The notes: generated by a model from the letters alone, not told the origin. Positions 35,354 to 45,185 are shown, numbered from the stretch's first letter. The stretch is 64,000 nucleotides of DNA from JAFDCJ01 sp964527835 (GCA_964527835.1 CAZGNV010000016.1:1-64000); one strand, 5' to 3'. Numbers and translations: made by a program.

Positions 35354-36411
35354 AAAAATTATGGTTTTTTTTATTAGTGGCTTTCACGGTTATCATTATT
35401 TATTCCAATTCGGTCGTGCGGGCAGACAATTTTAAAGAAAATGGAAGTGTATTAGCGCTTTCTTTCCATCAAATAAGTGACAATCCATCCTCTGATTTTA
35501 CTGTTAGCAACGAAAATTTCAGGCAGCAAATGAAAATCCTGAAAGACAAGGGCTACCATTCAATCTCATTGGAACAACTTGATGCTTGGATCAATGCGCA
35601 TGCAAAATTGCCCCCAAAACCGGTGTTGATAACTTTTGATGACGGGAATAGATCTGACTATACGGATGCATTTCCGATACTCAAACAAGTGGGTTTTACA
35701 GCGGCTTTATTTTTACTTTCCGATCGGGTTGCAAGCAGCGATGCCAGTCTATCTGAGCAACTGATTAGAGAAATGATAGAAAATCATTTTTCGATTGGTG
35801 TTCATGGACTTTCCCATAAGAGCCTTGTCGGTCAGAGCAGAACAACGCTCAGCAAGGAAACAATGCACTCGAAAAAACAAATTGAGAAAAGGCTTAAAAT
35901 AAAGTGTGACTTTTTTGCCTATCCGTATGGGAATTTTGATGAAATAGTAGAAAATGCTATAAAGACAGCTGGCTATAAAGGGGCATTTACTACAATTCCC
36001 GGGCGCAATTTACGGAAAACAAATCCTTTGGAATTAAGGCGGATTGTCGTTATGGGAAAATTCACCTCGCAAAATTTTGAAAAATTGATTTCCGGTGATA
36101 AAGAACTTTACGCTAACTTACTGAAGGGACAGGTGACTTGGAACATTCAAAAAGGAATGTTTCGAGTAGCGGAAATATGCATCAATGAATTGTTGGAACT
36201 TGACAGAAAAAAAACTGATAAAAATAGAAATTTACAAATCCGGGAATTTTCTGCGCGGGCATACAATAAAATGGGGTCAATTCTGTTTCGCCTTGGATTC
36301 ATTAAAAAAGCTCGTCAATATTTCAGCGCCGCAATAATGTTAAAAACAGATTATGAAGAAGCAAAAAAGAATTTAAAGCTGGTTTCACAAAAAAAGCAAG
36401 TAGATGAATAA
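35350..36411 (+). CDS. Polysaccharide deacetylase with C-terminal TPR
   Basis: 353 aa from TTG at 35350. An N-terminal signal/anchor (LWFFLLVAFTVIIIYSNSVV) is followed by a NodB-type domain. Motif 1 (LITFDDGNRSDYTDAF) supplies the catalytic and metal Asp residues, motif 2 (GVHGLSHKSL) the metal His pair, and FFAYPYGNFDE motif 3. The C-terminal 90 residues look like TPR helices (NKMGSILFRLGFIKKARQY), echoing the neighbouring TPR proteins. It probably removes acetyl groups from an extracytoplasmic GlcNAc-type polymer. Base composition is visibly AT-richer than its neighbours, suggesting separate acquisition. Confidence 0.8.
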   Translation: MKKLWFFLLVAFTVIIIYSNSVVRADNFKENGSVLALSFHQISDNPSSDFTVSNENFRQQMKILKDKGYHSISLEQLDAWINAHAKLPPKPVLITFDDGNRSDYTDAFPILKQVGFTAALFLLSDRVASSDASLSEQLIREMIENHFSIGVHGLSHKSLVGQSRTTLSKETMHSKKQIEKRLKIKCDFFAYPYGNFDEIVENAIKTAGYKGAFTTIPGRNLRKTNPLELRRIVVMGKFTSQNFEKLISGDKELYANLLKGQVTWNIQKGMFRVAEICINELLELDRKKTDKNRNLQIREFSARAYNKMGSILFRLGFIKKARQYFSAAIMLKTDYEEAKKNLKLVSQKKQVDE

Positions 36412-37588
36412 TAAAATTAAAAAAAATAAAAACCCGATTGATCCATTGCCCTTTTCTTTTTACTTCTGGCCTGTAGTCGTCTTGGTTGTGGTGGGATTTT
36501 TTGATTCTGTCTACCTTTCTGTCTCTCATTACCGGGTGTATGCTGATATCGGCTACAAGAGTTTTTGTGCCATCTCTCGGGCAATTAATTGCGATACGGT
36601 GTCCCAGAGCCCTTATTCCATATTCTTAGGGTTGCCGGTGCCGGTCTGGGGAATCATCGGCTACAGCCTGCTTTTGCTGTTGGTCGTAGCGGCATATGGC
36701 AGAGCCGCCGAAAAAAAACGCATCTGGTGCCTTGTCTTCTGGCTGTCACTGGCGTTCAGCGTCTATAGTGTGGTGCTGGCTCTGATTTCCAGCTATCTGA
36801 TCGGAAGCTACTGCATCATGTGTATTGTATCTTACGGGGTCAACCTTGGACTTTTATTCTATGCCTGGATCATCCGGCGAAGATTTTCAGAATCCGGCCT
36901 GCTGAGCGGTACCCTTGAAGATATCCGTTTCCTGCATAAATACCGAGGGATCACCGGCGTTGTGGGTGCATTTTTTCTGACCATTGTCACCGTTATCTGG
37001 ATTATTTTTCCGGCGTACTGGAATTTTCAGCCACCGACTGTTTCTGCCGATATTCCAAAAGGAGTCACCGCCGCCGGACATCCCTGGATCGGGGCGCGAA
37101 AACCAGTGCTGGAAATCGACGAATATACTGATTACCAGTGCTTTCAGTGCAAGAAAATGCATCTTTTTCTGCGGCGCCTGGTAGCGGAAAATCCTGATCA
37201 AATTCGGATCATTCACCACAATTATCCCATGGACCACCGGTTCAATCCGATTGTGAAAGTGCCTTTTCATCAGGGATCCGGGAAATTGGCCCTGCTGGCC
37301 GTATACGCGGCCCAAAAAAATAAATTCTGGGAGTTAAATGACCAGCTTTATGTCCTTGCCGGTCAAAAAACCCAGGTGGGAATCAAAAAATTAGCACAAA
37401 CCCTGGGTCTGAGACCCGAAGAACTGGCTCGCGCTTTGTATGACAGATCAATCCATAAACAGTTGCAGCGTGACATCCGGCAGGGCAACCAGCTCGGCAT
37501 CAGCGGAACCCCTGGTTATGTGATCGACGGCAAGGTTTACCTTGGCCAGATTCCGGCAAAAATACTCCAACGTGGCCTGGAAAAATAG
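36404..37588 (+). CDS. VKOR-DsbA fusion (disulfide-bond formation)
   Basis: 394 aa. Residues about 20-155 form a vitamin K epoxide reductase domain with loop cysteines C55 and C63 and active CxxC C137-C140 (CIMC). After a further membrane segment (about 188-203), a thioredoxin-fold DsbA/DsbG-like domain has CxxC C246-C249 (CFQC) and cis-Pro in SGTPGYVI. Such fusions oxidise cysteines in exported proteins and pass electrons to quinone. The start overlaps the deacetylase stop by 8 bases. The nearby two-cysteine pilin is a plausible client. Confidence 0.88.
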   Translation: MNNKIKKNKNPIDPLPFSFYFWPVVVLVVVGFFDSVYLSVSHYRVYADIGYKSFCAISRAINCDTVSQSPYSIFLGLPVPVWGIIGYSLLLLLVVAAYGRAAEKKRIWCLVFWLSLAFSVYSVVLALISSYLIGSYCIMCIVSYGVNLGLLFYAWIIRRRFSESGLLSGTLEDIRFLHKYRGITGVVGAFFLTIVTVIWIIFPAYWNFQPPTVSADIPKGVTAAGHPWIGARKPVLEIDEYTDYQCFQCKKMHLFLRRLVAENPDQIRIIHHNYPMDHRFNPIVKVPFHQGSGKLALLAVYAAQKNKFWELNDQLYVLAGQKTQVGIKKLAQTLGLRPEELARALYDRSIHKQLQRDIRQGNQLGISGTPGYVIDGKVYLGQIPAKILQRGLEK

Positions 37589-37612
37589 AGGGCAGTCCAA
37601 AGCGCTCCATGT

Positions 37613-39304
37613 TTAGCGCAAAAGCTCTGAAATGCGCAGGTAGCGATCTCGGGCAACCTGGATTTCTTTCAGCGGCTTCAGTTTGAACCGCGAATCCAGA
37701 CGCTGGTTTGGCCATCGGGGGGCCCTGGTGGCATAGGCGATTTCCTGCAAAACAATGACCCTTGAGTACTGGTGGCGCTTAAAGGCAGACATGATTTTTT
37801 GACGGTGTGAATTGGCATAGTCAATGGTTACCGCGCCATAATTCAGGGGCGTAAACTGTCCGGCATAGGAAGTGACAACCAGCAGATTTTGATCTGAATG
37901 GTTTTTCAGAAACTTCAGGGAGGATTGATGAACGCGGGTAATCACCAGGCTATTGATAAAAGTGTGTTGGCCGGCAATGGGGTGATAAAGCAAAAAGACA
38001 ACGATCGATGCCGCCAGCAGGGATCTGCTGCGAAGCCAGGAAGGACAGCAGACTTTTAGGAAAATTGGCGTCAAAGCACAGAACATGCTAAAATGGATAA
38101 ACAGCCGGGCCTGAGTCGGACGGTCATAGCGACCAAAGTGATGCGAAAGCACAATAACGAGTATGACCCCCATGCAAAGCAGCACAATAGCAACAAAATA
38201 TTTTTGAAACGGCGCCAGTTGGATTTTTTTTGTAAGCACCAATATCAACAGGCAGCCAATGATGAGCGCAGCCGCCAAATTCAACATGCCCGCATATGGA
38301 AGCTCAAAATTGAGGTTCATAAAATTCTGAATAAATATTTTTGCGTGCTTGAAAAATGACTGCATTGAAAACAACGGCACTCCCGGCGGGTTTTCATAGG
38401 TTCCCTGTGACAGAATGCGCTGCCAGATATACGGGAGACTGAGCAGGGGTGTGAGAAGGTAGACATAGGCCCGGACTGTAAAATGCTTCAGGCGGATGGA
38501 TTTAAATGCGGCTACTATCAGGATGGCCATAAAGATGCATGACTCATAGCGGATATTGGAAAACATCAGCAGGCTGGTCCACAGCAGCGCCAGGCGATCA
38601 GAATGCGGTGATTTCAGCAGATGGTAAAACAGCGTCAGTACCAGGGCGAAAAAAAAGGTTGAAAACAGATCGTAGCCCCCTGACGTTGCATAGAGGCTTA
38701 ACACCGGATAGGATAAAATAAGCACCATTGCGGCCACGGCCGCAGGGGGGTCGCAGGTTTTTCGAACAGCGACATAAACACCGGCTAAAAACACAAACAT
38801 AACCAGAAAATTGAGGATAAACGCATTTTGATAATGGTAACCGAAGATGGAATGCAGCACGGCGGTGGCAAATGGGAAAAGCAATGGCCGGTTGGGAATG
38901 GCAGTGTCGATGATCTGAAATTCTCCATTGAGGTAGCTGGCCATGGAGACAAGGTTGGCATCGCGGTTGTAAAACATCGCCTGGGATACCGACAGCAGGT
39001 TGGTTTCATCGCCCAGGATTTTAAAATGGACCGGGACGGTGGCAAAGATCATGCCGGTTAGCACCAACGCTAAGATGATTCCCGGCCAGTATGACTTCAG
39101 GAAGGCTTTCGGTGAAAAGTGGAGATGCCGCAAAAATATAACCAACTGGTACAGCCACAGAACGCATAGGCCAAGCATCAGGTAGTAGGAAGTGCCGACA
39201 TACAGCCGGGTCATGGTAGTTGAATTTGTCAGGCTGTAAAAAAAAAGACCACAAAAAAGAATCAGCGGCAGCACGCTGAGAATTCGCTTTTGAGTTTTCA
39301 GCAT
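37613..39304 (-). CDS. GT-C-type membrane glycosyltransferase-like protein
   Basis: 563 aa with roughly 11-12 membrane segments. The first large loop has KILGDETNLLSVSQAM, carrying the acidic DE typical of polyprenyl-phosphate-sugar-dependent GT-C enzymes (GT39/ArnT-like). The C-terminus is a soluble extracytoplasmic tail (QNLLVVTSYAGQF and following). It is convergent with the VKOR-DsbA gene (24-base gap) and divergent from another GT-C-like gene. Sugar and acceptor unknown. Confidence 0.68.
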   Translation of the reverse strand: MLKTQKRILSVLPLILFCGLFFYSLTNSTTMTRLYVGTSYYLMLGLCVLWLYQLVIFLRHLHFSPKAFLKSYWPGIILALVLTGMIFATVPVHFKILGDETNLLSVSQAMFYNRDANLVSMASYLNGEFQIIDTAIPNRPLLFPFATAVLHSIFGYHYQNAFILNFLVMFVFLAGVYVAVRKTCDPPAAVAAMVLILSYPVLSLYATSGGYDLFSTFFFALVLTLFYHLLKSPHSDRLALLWTSLLMFSNIRYESCIFMAILIVAAFKSIRLKHFTVRAYVYLLTPLLSLPYIWQRILSQGTYENPPGVPLFSMQSFFKHAKIFIQNFMNLNFELPYAGMLNLAAALIIGCLLILVLTKKIQLAPFQKYFVAIVLLCMGVILVIVLSHHFGRYDRPTQARLFIHFSMFCALTPIFLKVCCPSWLRSRSLLAASIVVFLLYHPIAGQHTFINSLVITRVHQSSLKFLKNHSDQNLLVVTSYAGQFTPLNYGAVTIDYANSHRQKIMSAFKRHQYSRVIVLQEIAYATRAPRWPNQRLDSRFKLKPLKEIQVARDRYLRISELLR

Positions 39305-39387
39305 CGGGCCAGGCTCTTTTTCAGGTTTCTGGGGGCTGCAATTAACGCAGATTTATCTTTCCGGATGGTGGATAGGCGCTATCGCAT

Positions 39388-39411
39388 TATAGAAAAACAC
39401 CTATTTCTATA
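39388..39411. other. Perfect 8-bp inverted repeat in a divergent intergenic region
   Basis: TATAGAAA (39388-39395) and TTTCTATA (39404-39411) flank an 8-base spacer, about 85 bases from one gene start and 96 from the other. It may be a shared operator. A minus-strand TATAAT (39386-39391) overlaps it. Confidence 0.4.
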
Positions 39412-39506
39412 AATTATGTCAAAATGGCGAACGGGTGTCAAGTTCAGGCTGGATAGGCAAAAACAAAATTACTGCTTATATTATGTTGACTGTCGGTTGA
39501 TGACGA

Positions 39507-41243
39507 ATGAGAAATGTTCAGTTTGATTCATACCTGAAAATTTCACAGGCATTGCTTTTGACTGGACTGGTAGCGGCCATCGGGATCCTGTGCTGGGTTC
39601 CGCCGGTCAGTCGCGACGCCCTTACCCACCATCTTGCCGTGCCCAAGCTATACTTGCAGCATGGTGGCATTTATGAAATCCCTGCCGTCGTATTTTCCTA
39701 TTACCCTATGAATCTGGATCTGCTATACATGATTCCCCTGTCCTTAGGAAATGATATCGCACCCAAATTCATCCATTTTTTTTTCGCCCTTCTTTCAGCA
39801 GGGCTCATATACAGTTATTTAAAAAAAAGGATGGGAATCCCATGGGGCCTTTGCGGGGCGCTTTTTTTTCTTTCGCTGCCGATTGTCGTCAAACTCTCCA
39901 TTACGGTATACGTCGATCTGGGGCTGGTTTTTTTTTCGACGGCTTCCATTATGTGCCTGTTGAAATGGATTGAACTTCGTTTTGCGTTGAGGTGGTTGGT
40001 TTTCGCGGCGCTTTTCTGCGGCCTGGCGCTCGGCACCAAATACAACGGACTGATCGTGCTTTTTTTATTAACCATTTTCGTGCCTTTTATTTATGTCAAC
40101 CGAAAAAAGCACTGCAACGGCGATGAAGAAAAAATTGGGCGCCGGGATTCAACCAGAATGCAATTGAAAGGTGTTGGGATGGCGGTGTTTTTCTGCTTTA
40201 TGGCCCTGCTCGTATTTTCGCCCTGGATGATACGCAATTACATCTGGCAGTCGAATCCCGTCTATCCACTCTATAACAGCTGGTTCCATTCGACTACTGA
40301 TAGGCAAAATGCTGCGGTTTCAACGCCTCATGAAAATAAATCTTTTGAGACGCGGGAGATTGTCGCTAGAAAATCATCCGGGGGGTGGAGCACTTTTGCT
40401 GTCCGGAAGGTATTATTCCATGAGAGCTGGTGGGAGATCATGCTGATACCCTTGCGGATTTTCTTCCAGGGCCAGGATGACAACCCCAGATACTTTGATG
40501 GCAAACTCAATCCCTTTTTGTTTTTTTTGCCACTGTTTGCCTTCTGGCCTTCAAAATTTCAACCGACCGGCATAAAGACCGAGAAAAAAATCTGGGCTGT
40601 TTTCGCTGTTTTATTTCTTTTATACGCTTTTTCCCAGAGTGCCATCCGGATTCGATACATTGCCCCCATTATTCCGCCATTGGTCATTCTGGCCGTATAT
40701 GGTTTGAAAAATATCATGGACATGGGGGCCAGTAGACAGAACAGCGTAGCGGCATACCTGTTGCGGGGAGTGGGGATTTCAGCGGCCGTCGCAATGCTGG
40801 TCATCAACGGCGAATATATCTATCAGCAGTTTAATTATGTCCGTCCGATTCCGTACATTACCGGCCAGATCAGCCGGGATGCCTATATTGCCCGCTACCG
40901 CACTGAATACCCGGTTATCCAGTATGCCAATCAACACCTGCGAAATGATGCGCGGATTCTTGCAGTCTTTCTGGGCAATCGGCGTTATTACAGCGATCGG
41001 GATATTGTTTTCGGCAATGCGTTGTTGCGGAAATTGATTCACGAAGCGGATTCGGCCCATCGGATTAGCCGCGAGTTGAAGAAAAAGGGCCTTAATCACA
41101 TCCTGGTGAGATATGATCTTTTTAGCCGCTGGTCTGCCTCTCAATTTCACGATAGAGAAAGACAGCGCATCAGAGACCTGTTCAGTCGCCACGCAAAGCT
41201 TGTCATTGAAAACGGAGGGTACGGCTTATTCGAACTTAAATAG
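39507..41243 (+). CDS. GT39-like membrane glycosyltransferase
   Basis: 578 aa with about 12 membrane segments. The loop after the first segment (SRDALTHHLAVPKLYLQHGG) carries the acidic residue and the H-L-x-P-K pattern of ArnT/PMT-like GT-C proteins. A soluble C-terminal region follows. It probably uses a polyprenyl-linked sugar at the outer face of the inner membrane. Divergently transcribed from the neighbouring GT-C gene, with a palindrome between them. A lipid, pilin or glycan acceptor are all possible. Confidence 0.72.
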   Translation: MRNVQFDSYLKISQALLLTGLVAAIGILCWVPPVSRDALTHHLAVPKLYLQHGGIYEIPAVVFSYYPMNLDLLYMIPLSLGNDIAPKFIHFFFALLSAGLIYSYLKKRMGIPWGLCGALFFLSLPIVVKLSITVYVDLGLVFFSTASIMCLLKWIELRFALRWLVFAALFCGLALGTKYNGLIVLFLLTIFVPFIYVNRKKHCNGDEEKIGRRDSTRMQLKGVGMAVFFCFMALLVFSPWMIRNYIWQSNPVYPLYNSWFHSTTDRQNAAVSTPHENKSFETREIVARKSSGGWSTFAVRKVLFHESWWEIMLIPLRIFFQGQDDNPRYFDGKLNPFLFFLPLFAFWPSKFQPTGIKTEKKIWAVFAVLFLLYAFSQSAIRIRYIAPIIPPLVILAVYGLKNIMDMGASRQNSVAAYLLRGVGISAAVAMLVINGEYIYQQFNYVRPIPYITGQISRDAYIARYRTEYPVIQYANQHLRNDARILAVFLGNRRYYSDRDIVFGNALLRKLIHEADSAHRISRELKKKGLNHILVRYDLFSRWSASQFHDRERQRIRDLFSRHAKLVIENGGYGLFELK

Positions 41244-41361
41244 ATTCCCTTATATTCTTACGGAAACATTATTTTGTTTTTTCCTGGTGTTGGGGGCATT
41301 GTTGGCAGCGTTCGGATGTGGGATGGCGCCTTAAACACTCACAACACGGGACATCGAGTTG

Positions 41362-43200
41362 TTAAGGCCGAACGATGATTTCCCAGTTTTGATACCCGTT
41401 GATAATCGCTTGGCGCGATTTTTCAGGGGAGGGATCAATTTTATAGGTCATGAGCGCCTTGTCATATTGACCGGTTTTAGCATACGCCATCGCCAGCTTT
41501 CTGATGGCAGGCAAACATCGCGGATTGCCAGCCAGCAAGATTTGGAGGTTCTCGATGACCGTGTCAGGCTTTTTGCCATCCATGGATTCACTTTTATCAC
41601 AGTTCAGCTTCTCCGCTGCGGGACCGCGTTCCGGCTGAATGGAGAACGAAGATAGCAGTCGGATGACCTCTGACAGATGGGCCACTGCCTGCTTTGGGCG
41701 ATTGCAGGCTGCCATGGCGATGCCGAGGTTAAAATGAGCTTCTATCTTGTCCGGTTTGATTTCCAACGCTCTTGAAAAACAGGTGATCGCCGCCTCAAAT
41801 TGTCCCTGGAGTGCAAAAGCGCGGCCTAGATTATTCTGCAGGGTGGCCTTATCGGGCCTGATCTGCACGGCCCGGGAAAAATGAAAGAGGGCCTCATCCA
41901 TTTTTCCTCGGCCAGCGTAAACATGGCCGAGTCCATAATGAGCGAAAAAGTTGTTTTCTGTCACCTGCAGGGCATGTTCGAGCAAACGCTCGCTGTTGGT
42001 CCAATATTTCAACTGCATCCTCGTAACCGAGAAAAGGGCTGCAATGCCCAGGATGGCGCCAAAGCCCATGATAATTCTTTTGAAGGGAACCTGTGATAAG
42101 ATTTCCGGAATTCCCCAGGCGATAATGATGAACAGCCCGATCAAAGGGATGTAGGTGTAGCGATCCGCCATGGTGAAGTCGCCGATTTTTATTAAACCGA
42201 TCACCGGAGCCAGGGTGCCCAGATACCACAACCAGCCGGTGATGAAAAAAGGATAGCGTTTGGCCTTCAAAATGGCGGCAATAGAGATTGATGCCAGTAT
42301 CAGCAAGGCCGCCATGGGTTTCCATAATGTCAATTTATCGGGAAACGGGTAGAAGACCGCCAGGTCTTGCGGCCACAGCATTTTTTGGATGTAACCCAGG
42401 TAAGACCAGAGCGCATTTGCAAGGCGGGCGGGAACCGGAAATTCATCCACTGTTGCCACGGCTCCGCTCCTGTATTGGACCGCATACGCCATGGCCGCCG
42501 CCGCCGCCGCCATGGCGAACAGGGGTAGTTTTTCCACTACCAAGTGCAAAGCCGAATTATAGGCGGATTTGCCGGTTGCCTTGGAAGTTAAACGACCAAG
42601 GGGCCAGTAATCCATCAACAGTAGAACAAAGGGCAAGGTCACCAGCATGGGTTTGGCCATCAGACCGATTACGAAAGTCAGGCATACCGCCAGGTAGCGG
42701 CGCCATTCCGGTCGTCGCACGTAGCCGGTGTAAATCCACAGCGTCAACAACCCGAAAAACGTGCTTAAAACATCTTTGCGCTCCGCAATCCAGGCCACTG
42801 ATTCTACATGCAACGGATGCAGTGCGAACAGAGCCGCCCCAAAGCCGCTTTGCCAGACGGCACCGGTTGCTTTGCGAAACAGGAGAAATACCAGCAGCGT
42901 ATTGAGCACATGCAAAAGCAGGTTGGTAAATAGATACCCCCGGGGAGTTACCCCGAAGAACTGGGTGTCCAACATGTAAGACAGCCAGGTTGCCGGGTGC
43001 CAGAATTCGGCCCTGGTGGTGGTAAAGGCCCAGCGGATATTTTCCAGAGTGAGGCCGGACTGAACCTTTGTATTGTCAGTCACATAAGCAGGATCGTCGA
43101 TGATCAGAAAGTGATGTCCGCCAAGCCCTTGGTAAGCCAGCAGGGTGATCAGGACCAAAAGCAGGCAGATGGGCAGATTTGTTTTACGAACAGATGCCAT
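41362..43200 (-). CDS. TMTC-like membrane protein with TPRs (third member)
   Basis: 612 aa. The N-terminal GT-C-like membrane domain has LIIDDPAYVTDNTKVQSG (DD motif), FWHPATWLSYMLD, GYLFTNLLLHVLNT and LHPLHVESVAWIAERKDV. The last matches TMTC/DUF1736 proteins more closely than the tandem pair does. Two to four TPRs follow near residues 400-500, then a linker and one further repeat. It is more distant from the 31-35 kb paralogues than they are from each other. Reads on the opposite strand to its neighbours. Confidence 0.72.
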   Translation of the reverse strand: MASVRKTNLPICLLLVLITLLAYQGLGGHHFLIIDDPAYVTDNTKVQSGLTLENIRWAFTTTRAEFWHPATWLSYMLDTQFFGVTPRGYLFTNLLLHVLNTLLVFLLFRKATGAVWQSGFGAALFALHPLHVESVAWIAERKDVLSTFFGLLTLWIYTGYVRRPEWRRYLAVCLTFVIGLMAKPMLVTLPFVLLLMDYWPLGRLTSKATGKSAYNSALHLVVEKLPLFAMAAAAAAMAYAVQYRSGAVATVDEFPVPARLANALWSYLGYIQKMLWPQDLAVFYPFPDKLTLWKPMAALLILASISIAAILKAKRYPFFITGWLWYLGTLAPVIGLIKIGDFTMADRYTYIPLIGLFIIIAWGIPEILSQVPFKRIIMGFGAILGIAALFSVTRMQLKYWTNSERLLEHALQVTENNFFAHYGLGHVYAGRGKMDEALFHFSRAVQIRPDKATLQNNLGRAFALQGQFEAAITCFSRALEIKPDKIEAHFNLGIAMAACNRPKQAVAHLSEVIRLLSSFSIQPERGPAAEKLNCDKSESMDGKKPDTVIENLQILLAGNPRCLPAIRKLAMAYAKTGQYDKALMTYKIDPSPEKSRQAIINGYQNWEIIVRP

Positions 43201-43297
43201 TGACTCGGAGTATACGATAAGCAGTATGTTTTATTGCCTTTAGTACTAGACTACCATAAAATAAAAAAAAGTGTTGAATTAATATGTACGTATTCAC

Positions 43298-43327
43298 TTG
43301 ACATGAAAGTGATTTATTTCTTATAAT
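43298..43327 (+). promoter_or_regulatory. Sigma-70 promoter of the GT2-galE operon
   Basis: TTGACA (43298-43303), an 18-base spacer and TATAAT (43322-43327) lie in an AT-rich gap. Predicted transcription starts near 43334, about 110 bases before the first ORF. Confidence 0.65.
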
Positions 43328-43443
43328 TTCAAAGAGTAATAAAAAATGGACCAATTTTTTCCATGAATTGGCAATCCAAACCTTAATGTCGAGATAAAAC
43401 TACCACACCGGGTATCCGGCAAGTTTAAAGGCAAATCCCATCT

Positions 43444-44358
43444 ATGAACAATGCGAAGGTTTCCGTCATTCTGCCGGCCTATAACGAGGCCGATATCATT
43501 GGAGATGTTGTTTCCAATATTCGGAGTCTGTACCCTGATTTTGAGATCATCGTGATTAACGATGGATCCACCGATGATACAGCCGCCAGGGCCCAAGCAG
43601 CGGGAGCCATCGTATACAGCCATCCGTACAACATCGGCAACGGAGCAGCCATAAAAAGCGGCATCCGTGTGGCGACCGGAGATATCCTGGTTTTCATGGA
43701 CAGCGATGGCCAGCACAATCCTGCAGATCTTGCTGAATTGCTCCAATATATCCCCGAATATGACATGGTCGTCGGGGCCCGTTCAATGGGAGAGCAGGCA
43801 TCCTTTGGCAGGGCCCTTGGCAACAAAATTTATAACTGGTTTGCCTCTTATGTTGCAAAGTTTGCAATTAAAGATCTTACCTCCGGATTTCGCGCGGTTA
43901 AAGCCAAGGTGGTCCGAAATTTTTTGTATTTATTGCCCAACACGTACTCCTATCCGACCACCCTGACCCTAGGCGTTCTGAGAACCGGCCTGAGCCTGAA
44001 ATATGTTCCCATTAAAATCCAACAACGGAAGACAGGCAAAAGCAACATTAAAATACTGGGCGACGGGGTGCGTTTTTTCATGATTATTACCCGTATCTGC
44101 ACCCTCTATTCACCCATGCGGGTGTTTTTGCCGGTCAGTTTCGGGCTGTTTCTGCTTGGATTGCTTAATTATGCCTATACGTATATGACCCAAGGTCGCT
44201 TCACCAACATGAGTGTTTTTCTGTTTGTTACAGCGATTATCGTTTTCATGATGAGCCTGATTTCCGAACAAATCTGTCAGATGCGCTTTGAAAGAAGAGG
44301 AGCTGATCGAACGATTATAAAATCAGAATCTGCAAAATCCGATTCTCCAAGAGGGTAG
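43444..44358 (+). CDS. GT2 glycosyltransferase, dolichol-phosphate-mannose synthase-like
   Basis: 304 aa. The GT2 catalytic domain starts VSVILPAYNEADIIGDVVSN, has the nucleotide-binding INDGSTDDT and the metal motif FMDSDGQHNP (DSD). Two C-terminal membrane segments (FLPVSFGLFLLGLLNYAYTY and MSVFLFVTAIIVFMMSLI) resemble DPM1/ArnC-type enzymes. It would load a sugar onto undecaprenyl phosphate, producing the donor needed by the GT-C proteins encoded nearby (inference). First gene of a plus-strand operon. Confidence 0.83.
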   Translation: MNNAKVSVILPAYNEADIIGDVVSNIRSLYPDFEIIVINDGSTDDTAARAQAAGAIVYSHPYNIGNGAAIKSGIRVATGDILVFMDSDGQHNPADLAELLQYIPEYDMVVGARSMGEQASFGRALGNKIYNWFASYVAKFAIKDLTSGFRAVKAKVVRNFLYLLPNTYSYPTTLTLGVLRTGLSLKYVPIKIQQRKTGKSNIKILGDGVRFFMIITRICTLYSPMRVFLPVSFGLFLLGLLNYAYTYMTQGRFTNMSVFLFVTAIIVFMMSLISEQICQMRFERRGADRTIIKSESAKSDSPRG

Positions 44359-44424
44359 AAACGGTTCCAAAGCCTCGGAACACTATCTGAGCCCCTGCTG
44401 AAAAAATTGAACTTTTGGACTGCA

Positions 44425-45174
44425 ATGTTTAAGGATAAAAAAGTTGTTGTTGTGATGCCGGCTTATAACGCCGCCCGGACTTTGGGTAAAACATATGATG
44501 AGGTCGTTGCCCAGGACTATGTGGATCAGGTAATTGTGGTAGATGACAAGAGCCAGGATGCCACGGCATCGATTGCCAGCAAACTGCCCAATACGCTGGT
44601 GTATATCCATGAAAAGAACATGGGTTACGGAGCCAATCAAAAAACATGTTACCGGCTGGCCCTTGATGCCGGTGGGGATATCATCATCATGGTGCACCCC
44701 GATTATCAGTATACCCCGAAATTGATCCCGGCCATGGTCTCGATGATCGGAAACGGTCTGTATGAATGCGTGCTGGGTTCCAGAATTCTCGGGGGCTATG
44801 CTTTAAAAGGCGGGATGCCCATCTGGAAATACGTGGCCAACCGGTTTCTCACCTTAACTGAAAATGTTTTACTAGGGGCTAAATTGTCCGAATATCATAC
44901 CGGTTATCGTGCTTTCTCGCGCAAACTTATGGAACGTCTGCCGCTTGACAAAAATTCAAACGACTTTGTTTTTGACAACCAGATGCTGGCCCAAATCATA
45001 TGGTTCGGCTATACGGTTGCTGAGGTGAGCTGCCCGACCAAATATTTTGCTGAAGCCTCTTCGCTTAACCTTGCGCGCAGTATAAAGTATGGATTAGGGT
45101 GCCTGGGCACGTCGTTTAAATTTTTTGCAGCAAAGAAAAGTCTCATTTCATCCACGCAATTTCCGAAATATTAA
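44425..45174 (+). CDS. GT2 glycosyltransferase with HPDYQ motif
   Basis: 249 aa from ATG at 44425; an in-frame TTG at 44407 is possible. GT2 fold: VVVVMPAYNAARTLGKTYDE, VVDDKSQDAT, and at the usual DxD site the sequence IIIMVHPDYQYTP. This is a variant found in a recognisable subgroup of GT2 proteins with altered metal motif. No membrane segment is predicted. It sits between the DPMS-like enzyme and galE in the same operon. Confidence 0.8.
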   Translation: MFKDKKVVVVMPAYNAARTLGKTYDEVVAQDYVDQVIVVDDKSQDATASIASKLPNTLVYIHEKNMGYGANQKTCYRLALDAGGDIIIMVHPDYQYTPKLIPAMVSMIGNGLYECVLGSRILGGYALKGGMPIWKYVANRFLTLTENVLLGAKLSEYHTGYRAFSRKLMERLPLDKNSNDFVFDNQMLAQIIWFGYTVAEVSCPTKYFAEASSLNLARSIKYGLGCLGTSFKFFAAKKSLISSTQFPKY

Positions 45175-45185
45175 CCTGCCAAAAT

